Below, piece by piece: positions 28,617-38,113 of a DNA stretch of 64,000 nucleotides. A program made the position numbers and the translations under genes. The DNA comes from Cyclobacteriaceae bacterium (GTDB taxonomy: Bacteria; Bacteroidota; Bacteroidia; Cytophagales; Cyclobacteriaceae): assembly GCA_028284125.1 (NCBI GenBank), contig JANQSI010000004.1, forward strand, positions 1-64,000, read 5' to 3'. Position 1 is the stretch's first letter. Each line of letters opens with the position of its first letter. Under the pieces are notes generated by a model. The model made no database searches. It was not told the DNA's origin and saw only the letters and a list, made by a program, of their open reading frames with translations.

Positions 28617-30620
28617 ATGAAAAAGCCAACCTTATTTTATGCTTTATTACTGTCCGCATTAGTCGGATATTCTCAGAGTGAGAAAAGAGTAATGTCCGTT
28701 GTTGATTTCCTGAATATTCCAGGAGTTTCTAGCCTACAACTTTCACCTGATGGAAAAGAAGTGCTCTATGTTTTTTCCGAAAGTGATTGGGAAGAAAACA
28801 GGCAGATCGGACATGTTTGGAGAGTGGGCGCAGATGGAAGTGACGCCCGACAAATTACTTCTGGAAAAGGAGAAAGTAGTCCATTATGGTCTCCGGATGG
28901 AAAATGGATCAGCTTTATTGCAAAACGAAATGACGACAAAGTCAATCAGATTTACCTCATGCGTAAAGATGGCGGAGAAGGGATGCTTCTCACCAGTCAT
29001 AAAACACCAGTTGGTTCCGCACGATGGTCTGGAGACAGCAAATTCATCTATTTCATTGCCAATGACACGCTGACAAAAGAAGAAGAGAAGGCGAAAAAGC
29101 TGAAAGATGATGTGTATGCTTTGGATGAAAACTACAAGCAGCGTCATTTATGGAAAGTATCCGTTGATACTAAAGAAGAATCTCGAATTACTGAAGGCGA
29201 GTTTTCTGTCATGTCCTATGATGTATCCAAAGACGGCCAAAAGATTTTGGTCCATCGTGGCGTGAATCCGTTATTCGATTTTTATAAGGAAAGTGAGATT
29301 TGGATGCTTGATGCGAATGGAGGGAACGGACAACAACTAACGGATAATGGTGTTGGTGAAGGAGGAGCTCGTTTATCACCCGATGGAAATACCGTGCTGT
29401 TTACGGCGGGAGCTAATCAAGAATTTGATTCCTATTACAACGACAATCTTTTTCTGATTTCACTCAATCAAAATCCAAAGGCTGTGATTAAAACGTCAGA
29501 TTGGCCGTATGATATTTTTTCAGCGGAATGGTCAGCCGATGGTAATTCCATTTTCATTCGAGCCAACATGGGAGCAGAAATGCAATTGTGGCAATACCAG
29601 GTCTCCAATAGCAAGCTGACTCAGCTCACTGAAGGAAAACACAGCATCGCTCAGTGGGATTACGAGCCACTTGCCAATAAGCACATAATGACAAGGAGTA
29701 CCATCGAAAACCCTGGAGATATTTTCGCCTATGAAAAAGGAAAATTGAGACAAATAACTCGTCACTATGATTATTTGAATCAAGATTATCACATGCCACG
29801 TCAGGAAGTTATTTCTTGGAAAGGCGAAGATGGCGCGACGGTTGAAGGCTTGATCTATTATCCGCACAACTATCAAGCTGGAAATAAATATCCATTGGTA
29901 GTACAAACACACGGCGGTCCAGCATCATCCGATCGTTATGGTTTATCAAGAGGGTTTACCAGGTACAATCCTGTTTTAACAGGAAAAGGCTATGTCGTGC
30001 TACAACCTAATTATAGAGGAAGTACCGGTTATGGAGATGATTTCATGCGCGACATGGTTGGGAGCTACTTCAATCAATCTCACCTGGACGTGATGACCGG
30101 TGTTGACTATTTAATTGATCAAGGAATCGTGGATCCTGACCGAATGGTGAAAATGGGCTGGAGTGCCGGAGGTCACATGACCAATAAGATCATTACGTTC
30201 ACGGATCGCTTTAAGGCAGCTTCTTCAGGAGCCGGTGCGGTCAACTGGATTGGCATGTACGCACAAAGTGATATTCGAACGTACAGAACTCCATGGTTCG
30301 GTGGTTCTCCGTGGCAAAAAGATGCACCAATCGATGTTTATTGGAACAACTCGCCGTTGAAAGATATCAGCAACGTGACTACACCAACGCTTGTGATTGT
30401 TGGAGAAAGCGATCCGCGTGTACCGCTTCCACAATCCGTCGAATTGTATCGAGCGCTTAGAAGTTTGGACGTTCCTACGCATTTGTATGTTGCTCCAAGA
30501 GAGCCGCATGGTTGGAGAGAACTTCGTCACAGATTGTACAAGATCAATGTGGAGCTGGATTGGTTCGCCAAATACGCACTTGATCAGGAATACGAATGGG
30601 AAAAAGTTAAAGCTGACTGA
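28617..30620 (+). CDS. Secreted S9-family prolyl oligopeptidase
   Basis: 667 aa with signal peptide MKKPTLFYALLLSALVGYSQS. A PD40-type beta-propeller (about 30-340; repeats such as SSPLWSPDGKWISFIAKR and GGARLSPDGNTVLFTAG) gates a C-terminal alpha/beta-hydrolase (about 400-665). The catalytic triad is visible: Ser in GWSAGGHM (about 516), Asp in GESDPRVPL (about 598), His in REPHGWRE (about 631). The enzyme probably trims small peptides in the periplasm. About 60 bp separate it from the upstream zinc protease gene; co-expression is possible. Confidence 0.94.
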   Translation: MKKPTLFYALLLSALVGYSQSEKRVMSVVDFLNIPGVSSLQLSPDGKEVLYVFSESDWEENRQIGHVWRVGADGSDARQITSGKGESSPLWSPDGKWISFIAKRNDDKVNQIYLMRKDGGEGMLLTSHKTPVGSARWSGDSKFIYFIANDTLTKEEEKAKKLKDDVYALDENYKQRHLWKVSVDTKEESRITEGEFSVMSYDVSKDGQKILVHRGVNPLFDFYKESEIWMLDANGGNGQQLTDNGVGEGGARLSPDGNTVLFTAGANQEFDSYYNDNLFLISLNQNPKAVIKTSDWPYDIFSAEWSADGNSIFIRANMGAEMQLWQYQVSNSKLTQLTEGKHSIAQWDYEPLANKHIMTRSTIENPGDIFAYEKGKLRQITRHYDYLNQDYHMPRQEVISWKGEDGATVEGLIYYPHNYQAGNKYPLVVQTHGGPASSDRYGLSRGFTRYNPVLTGKGYVVLQPNYRGSTGYGDDFMRDMVGSYFNQSHLDVMTGVDYLIDQGIVDPDRMVKMGWSAGGHMTNKIITFTDRFKAASSGAGAVNWIGMYAQSDIRTYRTPWFGGSPWQKDAPIDVYWNNSPLKDISNVTTPTLVIVGESDPRVPLPQSVELYRALRSLDVPTHLYVAPREPHGWRELRHRLYKINVELDWFAKYALDQEYEWEKVKAD

Positions 30621-30626
30621 TTGTTT

Positions 30627-31964
30627 CTAAAACGATTGTAGAAAAATCAGTAGGATCAAAATAGGACAGACTACTTTCAAAAAGATCGGCCAGATCTTAT
30701 AAAAGAAGCTTGACTCAATTTCAGGAAAGCCTTCTTTTAGTTCAGAAAGTAGTTTGTCTTTTTTCAATACCCAACCCGCGAAAATAGCAATCGCCAAGCC
30801 CAGGAACGGCTGACTATATTCGGTTGTAGCCGTTACTACCAATCCAAATAGTGCCTCGAAATTGAAAACAATAATAAGACTAACGATCAAAAAGGAACCC
30901 CCCATGATCCATGTCGCTTTTGGTCGGCTGACATCTCGACTATCAACGACATAAGCCACGATTGGCTCCAGCATGGCAATGGAAGAAGTCAGTGCCGCTA
31001 TGCTCATCAAAAGGAAAAAGATAAATGCCACGACCCATCCAATAGATCCCATGGATGAAAATAAACCGGGTAATACCTGAAAAATGAGGTTTGGTCCGGA
31101 AATCAGATTTCCACTTGCGTCAAAGATTTCTGTTCCGAGATTAGCGGCAGCATACATGGCCGGAATGATCAACAAACCGGCAATAAAGGCAACACCAATA
31201 TCACATAGTGTGACCAACCATCCAAGCTTGACAAGGTTGGCTTTTTTGCTTGTATAAGATCCATAAACCAGCATTCCGCCTACGCCTAAGGAAAGCGAAA
31301 AGAAAGCTTGTCCCATGGCACTAGTGATCAGTTGTGGATCGAATATTTTATCAAAATCGGGTAAAAGATAGACTTTTAGTCCTTCCGAGGCTCCATCCAG
31401 TGTGAATACGTAGATCACCAGGAAAAAGAACAGCACGAATAAAGTAGGCATGAATCGGGTCGACCATTTCTCAATTCCTTTATTCACACCTCCGGAAACA
31501 ATGAGAATAGTCAATAGAAAAAATAGCGAAGTAAAAACAAGGTTACTGGATTCACTTTGAGAAACTAACCAATTGGAGAAGGCATCCATTTCTAGCAATC
31601 GTCCAATTGGCTCCAAGAAGAAGGCGATCATCGCACCGGCGATGATGGAATAAAAACTGAGAATGAAACCCACAGTCACTAATCCTAGAATCCCAATGCC
31701 AAAATATCCTTTTCCACCGCCCAGAGATTTGTACGCATCTGGTGGTGCCATTCGAGTGTATCGCCCGATGGTAAACTCAGCCATCAAAACCGGGTAGCCA
31801 ACAACAAAAGCAAGAATGAGATAGATTAGGACAAAAGCAGCTCCTCCATTTCCCGCGGTTTGTGTGGGGAATCCCCAAATATTTCCAAGCCCAACTGCTG
31901 AACCGGCAGCAGCCATTACAAACCCGAAAGAAGTAGTGAATTCACCACGAGAGGAGGACGCCAT
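30627..31964 (-). CDS. Neurotransmitter:sodium symporter (LeuT/SNF family) transporter
   Basis: 445 aa with about eleven to twelve membrane helices. The hallmark first helix is intact (TTSFGFVMAAAGSAVGLGNIWGFPTQTAGNGGAAFVLIYLI), containing the Na+ and substrate-binding unwound segment. Further family text: GQAFFSLSLGVGGMLVYGSYTSK (helix 6) and MSIAALTSSIAMLEPIVAYVVDSRD (helix 8). Substrate likely an amino acid or related amine, imported with Na+. It ends 6 bp from the convergent S9 gene; a degenerate copy of the region's dyad repeat lies just upstream. Confidence 0.95.
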   Translation of the reverse strand: MASSSRGEFTTSFGFVMAAAGSAVGLGNIWGFPTQTAGNGGAAFVLIYLILAFVVGYPVLMAEFTIGRYTRMAPPDAYKSLGGGKGYFGIGILGLVTVGFILSFYSIIAGAMIAFFLEPIGRLLEMDAFSNWLVSQSESSNLVFTSLFFLLTILIVSGGVNKGIEKWSTRFMPTLFVLFFFLVIYVFTLDGASEGLKVYLLPDFDKIFDPQLITSAMGQAFFSLSLGVGGMLVYGSYTSKKANLVKLGWLVTLCDIGVAFIAGLLIIPAMYAAANLGTEIFDASGNLISGPNLIFQVLPGLFSSMGSIGWVVAFIFFLLMSIAALTSSIAMLEPIVAYVVDSRDVSRPKATWIMGGSFLIVSLIIVFNFEALFGLVVTATTEYSQPFLGLAIAIFAGWVLKKDKLLSELKEGFPEIESSFFYKIWPIFLKVVCPILILLIFLQSF

Positions 31965-31986
31965 AAAATGTGTATTTGGTTAGGGG

Positions 31987-32075
31987 GCACAATTTGTGGA
32001 AATATGGCGAAGGGTGCAAGGTTAGAGTAGTGCCTTGTGGGGTCGCGTGTTATAAGCACGTGCTAATTGAGCTTC
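31987..32075. repeat. Degenerate copy (F) of the accessory-region dyad repeat
   Basis: Shares GCACAA...ATATGGCG at one end and GGTTAGAGTA in the middle with copy A, and has a perfect AGCACGTGCT palindrome where copy A has AAGCGCTT. It starts 23 bp upstream of the transporter ATG and runs towards the stop of the ParE gene, the same position as the clearer copies. Confidence 0.4.
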
Positions 32076-32140
32076 TTTTTAGTTGTAAAGGAATTTCTTT
32101 TTTCATTTGTCTAGAAGATAGCAGGGTTTCGAAATTTCGG

Positions 32141-32428
32141 TTATAGTTTTTCATTCAAATCTTGTCTTCCCACTATCGCAATTATCTCGACAATATTTTC
32201 ATTTATTTTATAATAAATACTATCAACTCCGCATACGCATCGCCTATAACCTTTTTTTATGTAATCCACCGACTCAAAGGAAAAAGGACGTTCTGCTATA
32301 ATGTCGAAATATTCAAAAAACGATTCGAAATATTTGTCCGCTTGGGTCATTCCAAATTTTTCAACTCCATAATGGTGAATCCGAATCAAGTCATTTTTTG
32401 CTTCGTTGGTTAACTTGTATTTAACCAT
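32141..32428 (-). CDS. ParE-like toxin
   Basis: 95 aa. Typical ParE layout: VKYKLTNEAKNDLIRIHHYGVEKFGMTQADKYFESFFEYFDIIAERPF, then YRRCVCGVDSIYYKINENIVEIIAIVGRQDLNEKL. ParE toxins poison DNA gyrase. The start overlaps the antitoxin stop by 8 bp. It lies between repeat copies F and A. Confidence 0.88.
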   Translation of the reverse strand: MVKYKLTNEAKNDLIRIHHYGVEKFGMTQADKYFESFFEYFDIIAERPFSFESVDYIKKGYRRCVCGVDSIYYKINENIVEIIAIVGRQDLNEKL

Positions 32429-32660
32429 TTAGTAAAGACTTTGATTGAGCCAAAATACTTTCTTTACTATCATTAGTAAATCCACTATTTTCAGATTTTT
32501 CTAGTTTGGCTCGAATCCAGTCGATTTGAACTTGTTGTTTTCGGGCTTGTCTAATCAAGTCGTTGACCAACTCACTTTTGCTTGAGTATTCTTTACTATC
32601 CACTTGAGCTTTTAGCCACTCATCGTTGGGCTTTGTAAATGATATACTTTGTCTAGACAT
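32421..32660 (-). CDS. ParD-like antitoxin (ribbon-helix-helix)
   Basis: 79 aa. The N-terminus SRQSISFTKPNDEWLKAQVDSKEYSSKSELVNDLIRQARKQ is the ribbon-helix-helix DNA-binding domain of ParD/CopG antitoxins; the acidic C-terminal tail would clamp ParE. It overlaps the toxin gene, and a TGTAA-N2-TTACA dyad 15 bp upstream of the ATG is a plausible autoregulatory operator. Confidence 0.9.
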   Translation of the reverse strand: MSRQSISFTKPNDEWLKAQVDSKEYSSKSELVNDLIRQARKQQVQIDWIRAKLEKSENSGFTNDSKESILAQSKSLLNG

Positions 32661-32674
32661 AATTTTATATTTGG

Positions 32675-32686
32675 TGTAAAATTACA
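32675..32686. promoter_or_regulatory. Candidate ParD operator
   Basis: Dyad TGTAA-AA-TTACA, 15 bp upstream of the antitoxin ATG. Its short 5-bp arms suit a ribbon-helix-helix dimer. Confidence 0.45.
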
Positions 32687-32712
32687 TCAAAATCGAATCA
32701 CTTTCTAAATGA

Positions 32713-32832
32713 TACCAACGTCTAGATATGGCGCTGTTTCCTTCAAGCCCAATTAATTGCAATGAAAAGTTAGAGTACGAGCAACATGCGGTAGCTGGAG
32801 GTATAAGCGCTTGTAGCTGTTAGTAAGTCGTG
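32713..32832. repeat. Accessory-region dyad repeat, copy A
   Basis: Begins ACCAACGTCTAGATATGGCGCTGT, sharing the 16-mer CTAGATATGGCGCTGT with copy E, and contains TACGAGCAACATGCGGTA, a decayed version of the hairpin in copy C. It spans from 53 bp upstream of the ParD ATG to the stop of the DUF1801 gene. Confidence 0.7.
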
Positions 32833-33270
32833 TTAACTTTTACATGCGGCACATTCATGGTGCTCATTTAGGTACGAAATTGTATCGATACACAGTTGTT
32901 CTAAAATTAGAGGGTCTATGTCGGTAAGTTTTTTGATATAAATACACGCTTTCCCCATTTTAAATTTCCCAAGATCTTTCAGCAGCGCATCACTCTTGTC
33001 AGTTTTTGAAAATACGTAGAGTGAAAATTGAGCTTTTCTAGGTGAGAAACCCAGTATGGGAGCATCTCCCTCATGTCCACTCGCGTATTTATAGTGATAG
33101 TTTCCGAAACCGATAATTGTAGGTCCCCACATTTTTGGTTCAAATCCAGACCACTTACTCAATAGTTCTACTAAACGAAAACTATCAGTTTTCTTTTGTT
33201 CGTTATCTACATAACTATTTATAAAGTCAAAAACATCTACTTCAGTTTCGGTAGTTTTATTCTTTGCCAT
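32833..33270 (-). CDS. DUF1801-family protein
   Basis: 145 aa. Family pattern: VDVFDFINSYVDNEQKKTDSFRLVELLSKWSGFEPKMWGPTIIGFGNYHYKYASGHEGDAPILGFSPRKAQFSLYVF, then KACIYIKKLTDIDPLILEQLCIDTI. DUF1801 (YdhG-like) proteins are small cytosolic alpha/beta proteins of unknown function, frequent in accessory regions. It ends directly at repeat copy A. The C-terminal HECAACKS has two Cys and a His, possibly metal-binding. Confidence 0.88.
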   Translation of the reverse strand: MAKNKTTETEVDVFDFINSYVDNEQKKTDSFRLVELLSKWSGFEPKMWGPTIIGFGNYHYKYASGHEGDAPILGFSPRKAQFSLYVFSKTDKSDALLKDLGKFKMGKACIYIKKLTDIDPLILEQLCIDTISYLNEHHECAACKS

Positions 33271-33379
33271 TTGTTATTTGTCTACAGCTTTTGAGCAGTT
33301 ATACAAAGTTAATTTCTTTACGCTCAAATTAATTGTTGATGTCAATTTTGGCCTTAGTTGAAGCACCTAAGCGAATAGC

Positions 33380-34138
33380 ATGAAGTCAATCTTTTATTTC
33401 CTGTTTTTCTGTCCCACGATCCTCTTAGCTCAAATCAATGAAAGTGATACGCTGAAAGTGCAGGCAAGCCTCTCTTTAACAGGCTTTTGGCAAGAAGGCA
33501 ATGTTCAAACCTCAATTTTTAGAGGTAGAACAGACGTTAGTGTTAAGCCCTGGAAGAAATGGGTTTTCAAAACCCAAAACTCATATGTCTATCAGGCTTT
33601 TTCCAAGGACAAAGCCGATGAAGATATTCTGAGCTTGAACTTCCTCTATTTCAATCCGGAACGAAAATTTTACCCTCAGTTGCTGGGTTTTGTCAGTACT
33701 AATTTTCGCCGAGAAATAGATCTACGCTATTTGATAGGGGCGGGAGTGACCTACCAGGCCCTCAACAAAGAAAAAGATTGGCTCAAATTTTCACTTACCT
33801 TCGAATATGAAGACACGGACTTCTCAAGGGCCACCTTTAACCGTTCAGAGTTTAATGGAAACCAATCCATTACTACTATGCGCAGTACCCTTTGGATTAG
33901 CGGTAGATATCATTTGTTTGACAAAAAGTTGATTTTGAACCACGAGAGCTATTTTCAGCCTTCTCTGAAACGCAGTAGAAATTTTCGTTGGCTCGCTGAT
34001 ATCAGTCTTGAAGCTCCCGTTTGGAAGTTTTTAAGCTTCAAGGTGAACTTTCTTCAAACTTTTGAAAGTATCGTTATTGAAAACCAAAAACAGGAGGACA
34101 GATTTTTAACTTTTGGTCTGACGCTAAAGAATTTCTAA
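33380..34138 (+). CDS. DUF481-type outer-membrane beta-barrel protein
   Basis: 252 aa with signal peptide MKSIFYFLFFCPTILLAQ. Alternating hydrophobic beta strands (VQASLSLTGFWQEGNVQTSIFRGRTDVSVKPWKKWVFKTQNSYVYQAF, and FRWLADISLEAPVWKFLSFKVNFLQTFESIVIENQKQEDRFLTFGLTLKNF) and a terminal aromatic-containing strand ending in F support an outer-membrane barrel. The GNV/Q early strand suits DUF481 (a salt-stress-induced outer-membrane family). The only plus-strand gene within the 30.6-42.6 kb minus-strand run. Confidence 0.8.
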   Translation: MKSIFYFLFFCPTILLAQINESDTLKVQASLSLTGFWQEGNVQTSIFRGRTDVSVKPWKKWVFKTQNSYVYQAFSKDKADEDILSLNFLYFNPERKFYPQLLGFVSTNFRREIDLRYLIGAGVTYQALNKEKDWLKFSLTFEYEDTDFSRATFNRSEFNGNQSITTMRSTLWISGRYHLFDKKLILNHESYFQPSLKRSRNFRWLADISLEAPVWKFLSFKVNFLQTFESIVIENQKQEDRFLTFGLTLKNF

Positions 34139-34208
34139 CACTTGGAATTCTGGCAAGTTCTTCGTTTTTGGTAGCTTTTGAGCCCGTGGATTAAACACTC
34201 TAACCGAC

Positions 34209-35504
34209 TTATCCTCTTGTTCTAAACTCAACCAGATACGGGAGTAATGCAACACCACTTCCAGTTCTGAAGTTACTCGTGATCCAAAATTTATAATGCT
34301 TATTTGATTCCAATTCTACTTTAAGTTTCCAAGACGTAGAATCAGCAGCCCATTCTCGATTTAAAACTTTTGGGAACGCATTTTCAGCTAAATCTGAATA
34401 GTCAACTCCTGTGTTGTAGCCGTTTAACTTTTCTGAAAAATGAATCGTGATCTCATCGATGTTTGGGTCAACATTCTGCGTGCCATTCTCAAATTCCTTT
34501 ATGCTTACAACATTTGGTCGATTCTTATGATCTTCAATTCTTAGTTCTTCAATCGTTTTTGAAAAATAGTTGGTATTATCAATGAAAGCGTCAATTTCAC
34601 TTGGATTGCCATAGTCCAATTCTATCATTTCCTTGATCGCCTGTTTCTTGTTAGAAGATTTATTGTAGTGATTTTCGGCGATGGCATATCCGACATAATA
34701 TCCTAAATCCCTTACTCCAAATTCGTTTGGTGAATTACTCCAAAGCCAATCTGGTATTCTTTCATAAAACATTTCCAATTCAAATTTCTTACGTACCTCA
34801 GAATTGTTTTTCCCAAATTCAATAGCCGGTGAATCTGACGGAACACCCATTGCAACTACTGATACAAATTCTGCAACACCTTCATAAAGAGCCATGTGTA
34901 GCAGATTATTGGGGATGTGGGTTTGTTGAGTATGAACATATTCGTGGACATTCAGGAGTACTAATCCATCGATTGGATCAGAGCTAAAAAATGTTTCCAA
35001 CCATTCCTTCGTCCGTCCTTCAAACTCTGAAATATCGGTCGTGTTGTCAGCCATTGCCAGCTCACTTCCAATGAGTACCGAACTATCGCGAGTTGTGCCA
35101 TTGGTTCGCATACCGCCGATGGTAAAGTAAATTTTTGCAGGCTTTAAATCCGGATAGAGTGCTTCCAATTTTTCAACTCCATCATTTAGTTCATTTGCCA
35201 ATGATTTTGATTTCAGCGTATTAGCACGAATCGACCCAAAGAATTTGGGGTATTTGTTAATCAGATATGCATACTCACTTGCTGTGTAGTCACGAACTTC
35301 TATCATTTTTTCTAACCCAATCGTACCCCTTTTGATATAAAGCGAGTCAATCAACTGGATTTGAGCTAAACTATCTGATTCTTCCCTTACCAATTCATAA
35401 GCCTCCCAGAAGTTATCAATGTCTTGAGTGACCACATTGCTTTGTCGGTTTTCCATGGTCTGACAGGAAATGGCAATTGCCAATGGAACTAGAAGTTTTT
35501 TCAT
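34209..35504 (-). CDS. Putative zinc-metallopeptidase lipoprotein (DUF2268-like) with Ig-like domain
   Basis: 431 aa from ATG 35504 (MKKLLVPLAIAISCQTMENRQ, a lipoprotein signal with Cys 14; the track's 35552 start lies inside the upstream gene). A gluzincin-like motif HEYVHTQQ sits in DGLVLLNVHEYVHTQQTHIPNNLLHMALYEGVAEFVSVVAMG; Glu of GVAEF is the probable third ligand. The C-terminal 100 residues (NVDPNIDEITIHFSEKLNGYNTG, KHYKFWITSNFRTGSGVALLPYLVEFRT) are a Big_5-type Ig-like domain. It starts 8 bp after the stop of the upstream barrel gene. Confidence 0.72.
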   Translation of the reverse strand: MKKLLVPLAIAISCQTMENRQSNVVTQDIDNFWEAYELVREESDSLAQIQLIDSLYIKRGTIGLEKMIEVRDYTASEYAYLINKYPKFFGSIRANTLKSKSLANELNDGVEKLEALYPDLKPAKIYFTIGGMRTNGTTRDSSVLIGSELAMADNTTDISEFEGRTKEWLETFFSSDPIDGLVLLNVHEYVHTQQTHIPNNLLHMALYEGVAEFVSVVAMGVPSDSPAIEFGKNNSEVRKKFELEMFYERIPDWLWSNSPNEFGVRDLGYYVGYAIAENHYNKSSNKKQAIKEMIELDYGNPSEIDAFIDNTNYFSKTIEELRIEDHKNRPNVVSIKEFENGTQNVDPNIDEITIHFSEKLNGYNTGVDYSDLAENAFPKVLNREWAADSTSWKLKVELESNKHYKFWITSNFRTGSGVALLPYLVEFRTRG

Positions 35505-35512
35505 TTTACTTT

Positions 35513-36793
35513 TTAGTTTAACGCTTTCTTCCGTCCGATAAAATGAACCCATTGAATAAAGTTAAATTCAAGGTGATCGAACATCATTTTTTCGTTTTCA
35601 ATGGTCATATGCAGATTAGGATAGTAACGTAGGTTCGTTCTCAACAGGCTCGTTCCTGTTTTGGTGACTCGTATATCCCACCCGAAAGTGATGCCGAGTG
35701 CAAGTTTGTTTTCCTTGTAATCAGTCCCGTTTACGGTTGTATTTAGGTTTTCGTAAGATAGAATTGGCCCAACAAAAGGAACAAAACCCAGGTAGTTAAA
35801 AAGAAATTTAACCGATTCTACTCCCAGGGAATGTCTACGAATTTTTATTTCATTGTTATAACCTTCATACCTGTCTCCATACGTGCGATACGAAAGATTT
35901 ATGTTCGCATCGACTTTATCGAAGTACCTTCCAAAAGACAAGTCTGGCAAGATAGAGGCAGCGTAATCATCATAAAAGTAGGGGTAATTCTCTCTCAAAA
36001 AAGATGACTTACTCATTTGTAAAGCGGACGATGGACCAATTCCGTAAAACCATGTACTTAACAAGTTGCGATCTTTTAGCACACGATAATCCTCGTTGGT
36101 TCGCCGAACTGCCCTTTTTGTCCTCATATGTCGATCAGAGTCCACATATCTCAACAAACTCAAATTAAAAGAGACCGGGTTCAACTTAACATCAGCTATT
36201 TCAGTAGGACTGATGTAATAGTTGAACTCATTTTGATGATTGTAATAGCCAGATGCTGTGAGATGCCATTGGTCTGTGGTGTAGGTCAACCCAAACTGTA
36301 TGGGATGGATGAAACGACCAAAACTAGGTGCCCCATTGCTGCTCGTACTTTCTTCAGATTCCTGAGAAAAACGAATTCTTCTAAAACTGACACCTAAAAA
36401 TGGACTTACTTTTTTTGGTTGCAGTTTAATGGGATAAACTCGCATGCCTGTCTCTACGCCTTGATAGACATCTATTTCATCCAGTCCATTGGGGATATCT
36501 TGAATGGTCAAAAAGGATAAAGGAAACGTCACATAAAAATCAGTATGACCCCAAAAGTGAATTCCACCAATCGTGATTCTTGGCATCAATGTACTTCCAA
36601 AAGTTGTTGTTTGCTTGGTTCCGTTTATGAGTTGTTGGGTTGATCCACCGCTGAGGTAATTCAAATCTCCACCGTAGGTGAACCAGGCAAATCGAGTACT
36701 CTTATCCAGGTAGCTTTGAGTATATACACTATCCGCTTGCCCGCTTAGGCTTGCAGTATAGGTAAATAAGATGATTATAAATACAGTCCTCAT
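35513..36793 (-). CDS. Putative outer-membrane beta-barrel protein
   Basis: 426 aa with signal peptide MRTVFIIILFTYTASLSGQ. The whole sequence is built from alternating beta strands and tight turns (FGSTLMPRITIGGIHFWGHTDFYVTFPLSFLTI, GVETGMRVYPIKLQPKKVSPFLGVSFRRIRFS, FGLTYTTDQWHLTASGYYNHQNEFNYYI), as in Bacteroidota porin-like proteins. No family name is justified. It forms a probable two-gene operon with the downstream metallopeptidase lipoprotein (8-bp gap), so the two may act together at the outer membrane. Confidence 0.7.
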   Translation of the reverse strand: MRTVFIIILFTYTASLSGQADSVYTQSYLDKSTRFAWFTYGGDLNYLSGGSTQQLINGTKQTTTFGSTLMPRITIGGIHFWGHTDFYVTFPLSFLTIQDIPNGLDEIDVYQGVETGMRVYPIKLQPKKVSPFLGVSFRRIRFSQESEESTSSNGAPSFGRFIHPIQFGLTYTTDQWHLTASGYYNHQNEFNYYISPTEIADVKLNPVSFNLSLLRYVDSDRHMRTKRAVRRTNEDYRVLKDRNLLSTWFYGIGPSSALQMSKSSFLRENYPYFYDDYAASILPDLSFGRYFDKVDANINLSYRTYGDRYEGYNNEIKIRRHSLGVESVKFLFNYLGFVPFVGPILSYENLNTTVNGTDYKENKLALGITFGWDIRVTKTGTSLLRTNLRYYPNLHMTIENEKMMFDHLEFNFIQWVHFIGRKKALN

Positions 36794-36929
36794 TTTGAAG
36801 CTGCTATTGGTAGGTAAAACTAGAAAGGTATTGCGTTTGTTTATGAATTGGATTTCTTGTGCCGGTTCTAACCATCAATGGGTTAATAATAATTCACGAG
36901 TCACAAACAAGTACGGTCGCATTTTAGTG

Positions 36930-38060
36930 TTAGTCATTTGAATATCCCAACTGCTCAAAGAGCTCTGGTGATTGCTTCAGATAACGTTCTTTATTAGTTT
37001 CTTGGAACCAGGCTTTTGATATTTTCTCATTGTTGTAAAGACGTCCATCTTTCCAATCTGGAATGCCTTGGATATAAAGCTTTTGCCAGTCTTCGTTTAT
37101 GAAACTAACTGCCTTGATATTCTTTTTGTAGATGAAGTTGAAAAAATTGACAAACCACTGATCCCAGACCTCACTATTTTCTTTGTCAATACCTTTGACT
37201 GGGTTCGATTCGGCGATCATTACCGGTTTCTTTTGTTCTTTGGCAAAATTCAAAACGTTATCACAATAAGGACCAAAGTCATCACCAGCATACGCATGGC
37301 CGAAGACAGAGATGCCTATCCAGTCCACGTAGTTATCACCGGGATACCAGGCAGACAACTCGTAATCCTTGAACGGTTTGGAAGCGTATGAATGCCAGAC
37401 AAAAGCAATGTTGCTTGCTCCTTCTTTTCGCAACATGTCGACGATACGCCGATACGCTTTTACGTACTCTTTGGGCTCTAGTTCATTATGTGGTCCGTCA
37501 AATTCATAGCCTATCCTGAGATATATCGGCCGGTTCGTAGCTTTTGCCCAAGCAGCATATTTCTTAATGACCTTATCATATTCACCTTTGCCTGCTTTCT
37601 TAGCAACATCCCATTTGCCGACCATCCACATAGCACTATGCAATACTGTATTGGGAAATTTATCAATTAGCATTTGATGATTTTGTGTGTCACCAGTATC
37701 AGTCCTATAGGCCTCTGTAATGCCTTTAAATTCTGGTATTCCCCAATAAGCTGACCAGCCACCCGGAATCTTTTGATCTGGAAATTTGTCAACATATTCT
37801 GAAATACGTTCAACCGTCTGACCCATGATAAGCAGGGTTTTTCCCGGGGCGGGAACAAATTTTGTCTGTTCGTAATCGTAAACAAATTCAGGATCAACCT
37901 CCGTATTGATTTGCGACACCATCTCTTCAATAGATCGTTCGATTGATTCAGAATCCTGCATTGTTTTTTCTTGTGACCAGACGAATGGTGATAAAGGAAA
38001 AATTAGAATAGTCGTCAAAAAAGTAACTCTGTATTGAACTGTGGTTTTCCAAATTCTCAT
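36930..38060 (-). CDS. Secreted GH26-like glycoside hydrolase (beta-mannanase-like)
   Basis: 376 aa with signal peptide (TILIFPLSPFVWSQ). The TIM-barrel outline of GH26 is visible: KTLLIMGQTVERISEYVD at strand 1, PNTVLHSAMWMVGKWD, the acid/base region RPIYLRIGYEFDGPHNEL, NIAFVWHSYASKPF, and the probable nucleophile Glu in KPVMIAESNPVKG. The usual substrate is beta-1,4-mannan, but distantly related members act on other glycans. There is no SusC/SusD pair or other carbohydrate enzyme around, so it is not in a polysaccharide utilisation locus. Repeat copy B lies just upstream. Confidence 0.75.
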   Translation of the reverse strand: MRIWKTTVQYRVTFLTTILIFPLSPFVWSQEKTMQDSESIERSIEEMVSQINTEVDPEFVYDYEQTKFVPAPGKTLLIMGQTVERISEYVDKFPDQKIPGGWSAYWGIPEFKGITEAYRTDTGDTQNHQMLIDKFPNTVLHSAMWMVGKWDVAKKAGKGEYDKVIKKYAAWAKATNRPIYLRIGYEFDGPHNELEPKEYVKAYRRIVDMLRKEGASNIAFVWHSYASKPFKDYELSAWYPGDNYVDWIGISVFGHAYAGDDFGPYCDNVLNFAKEQKKPVMIAESNPVKGIDKENSEVWDQWFVNFFNFIYKKNIKAVSFINEDWQKLYIQGIPDWKDGRLYNNEKISKAWFQETNKERYLKQSPELFEQLGYSND

Positions 38061-38113
38061 GTATCAAGCAATTTCCTTTTGTTCTATAGTATGGTAAACA
38101 CGGTTTTGAAACT

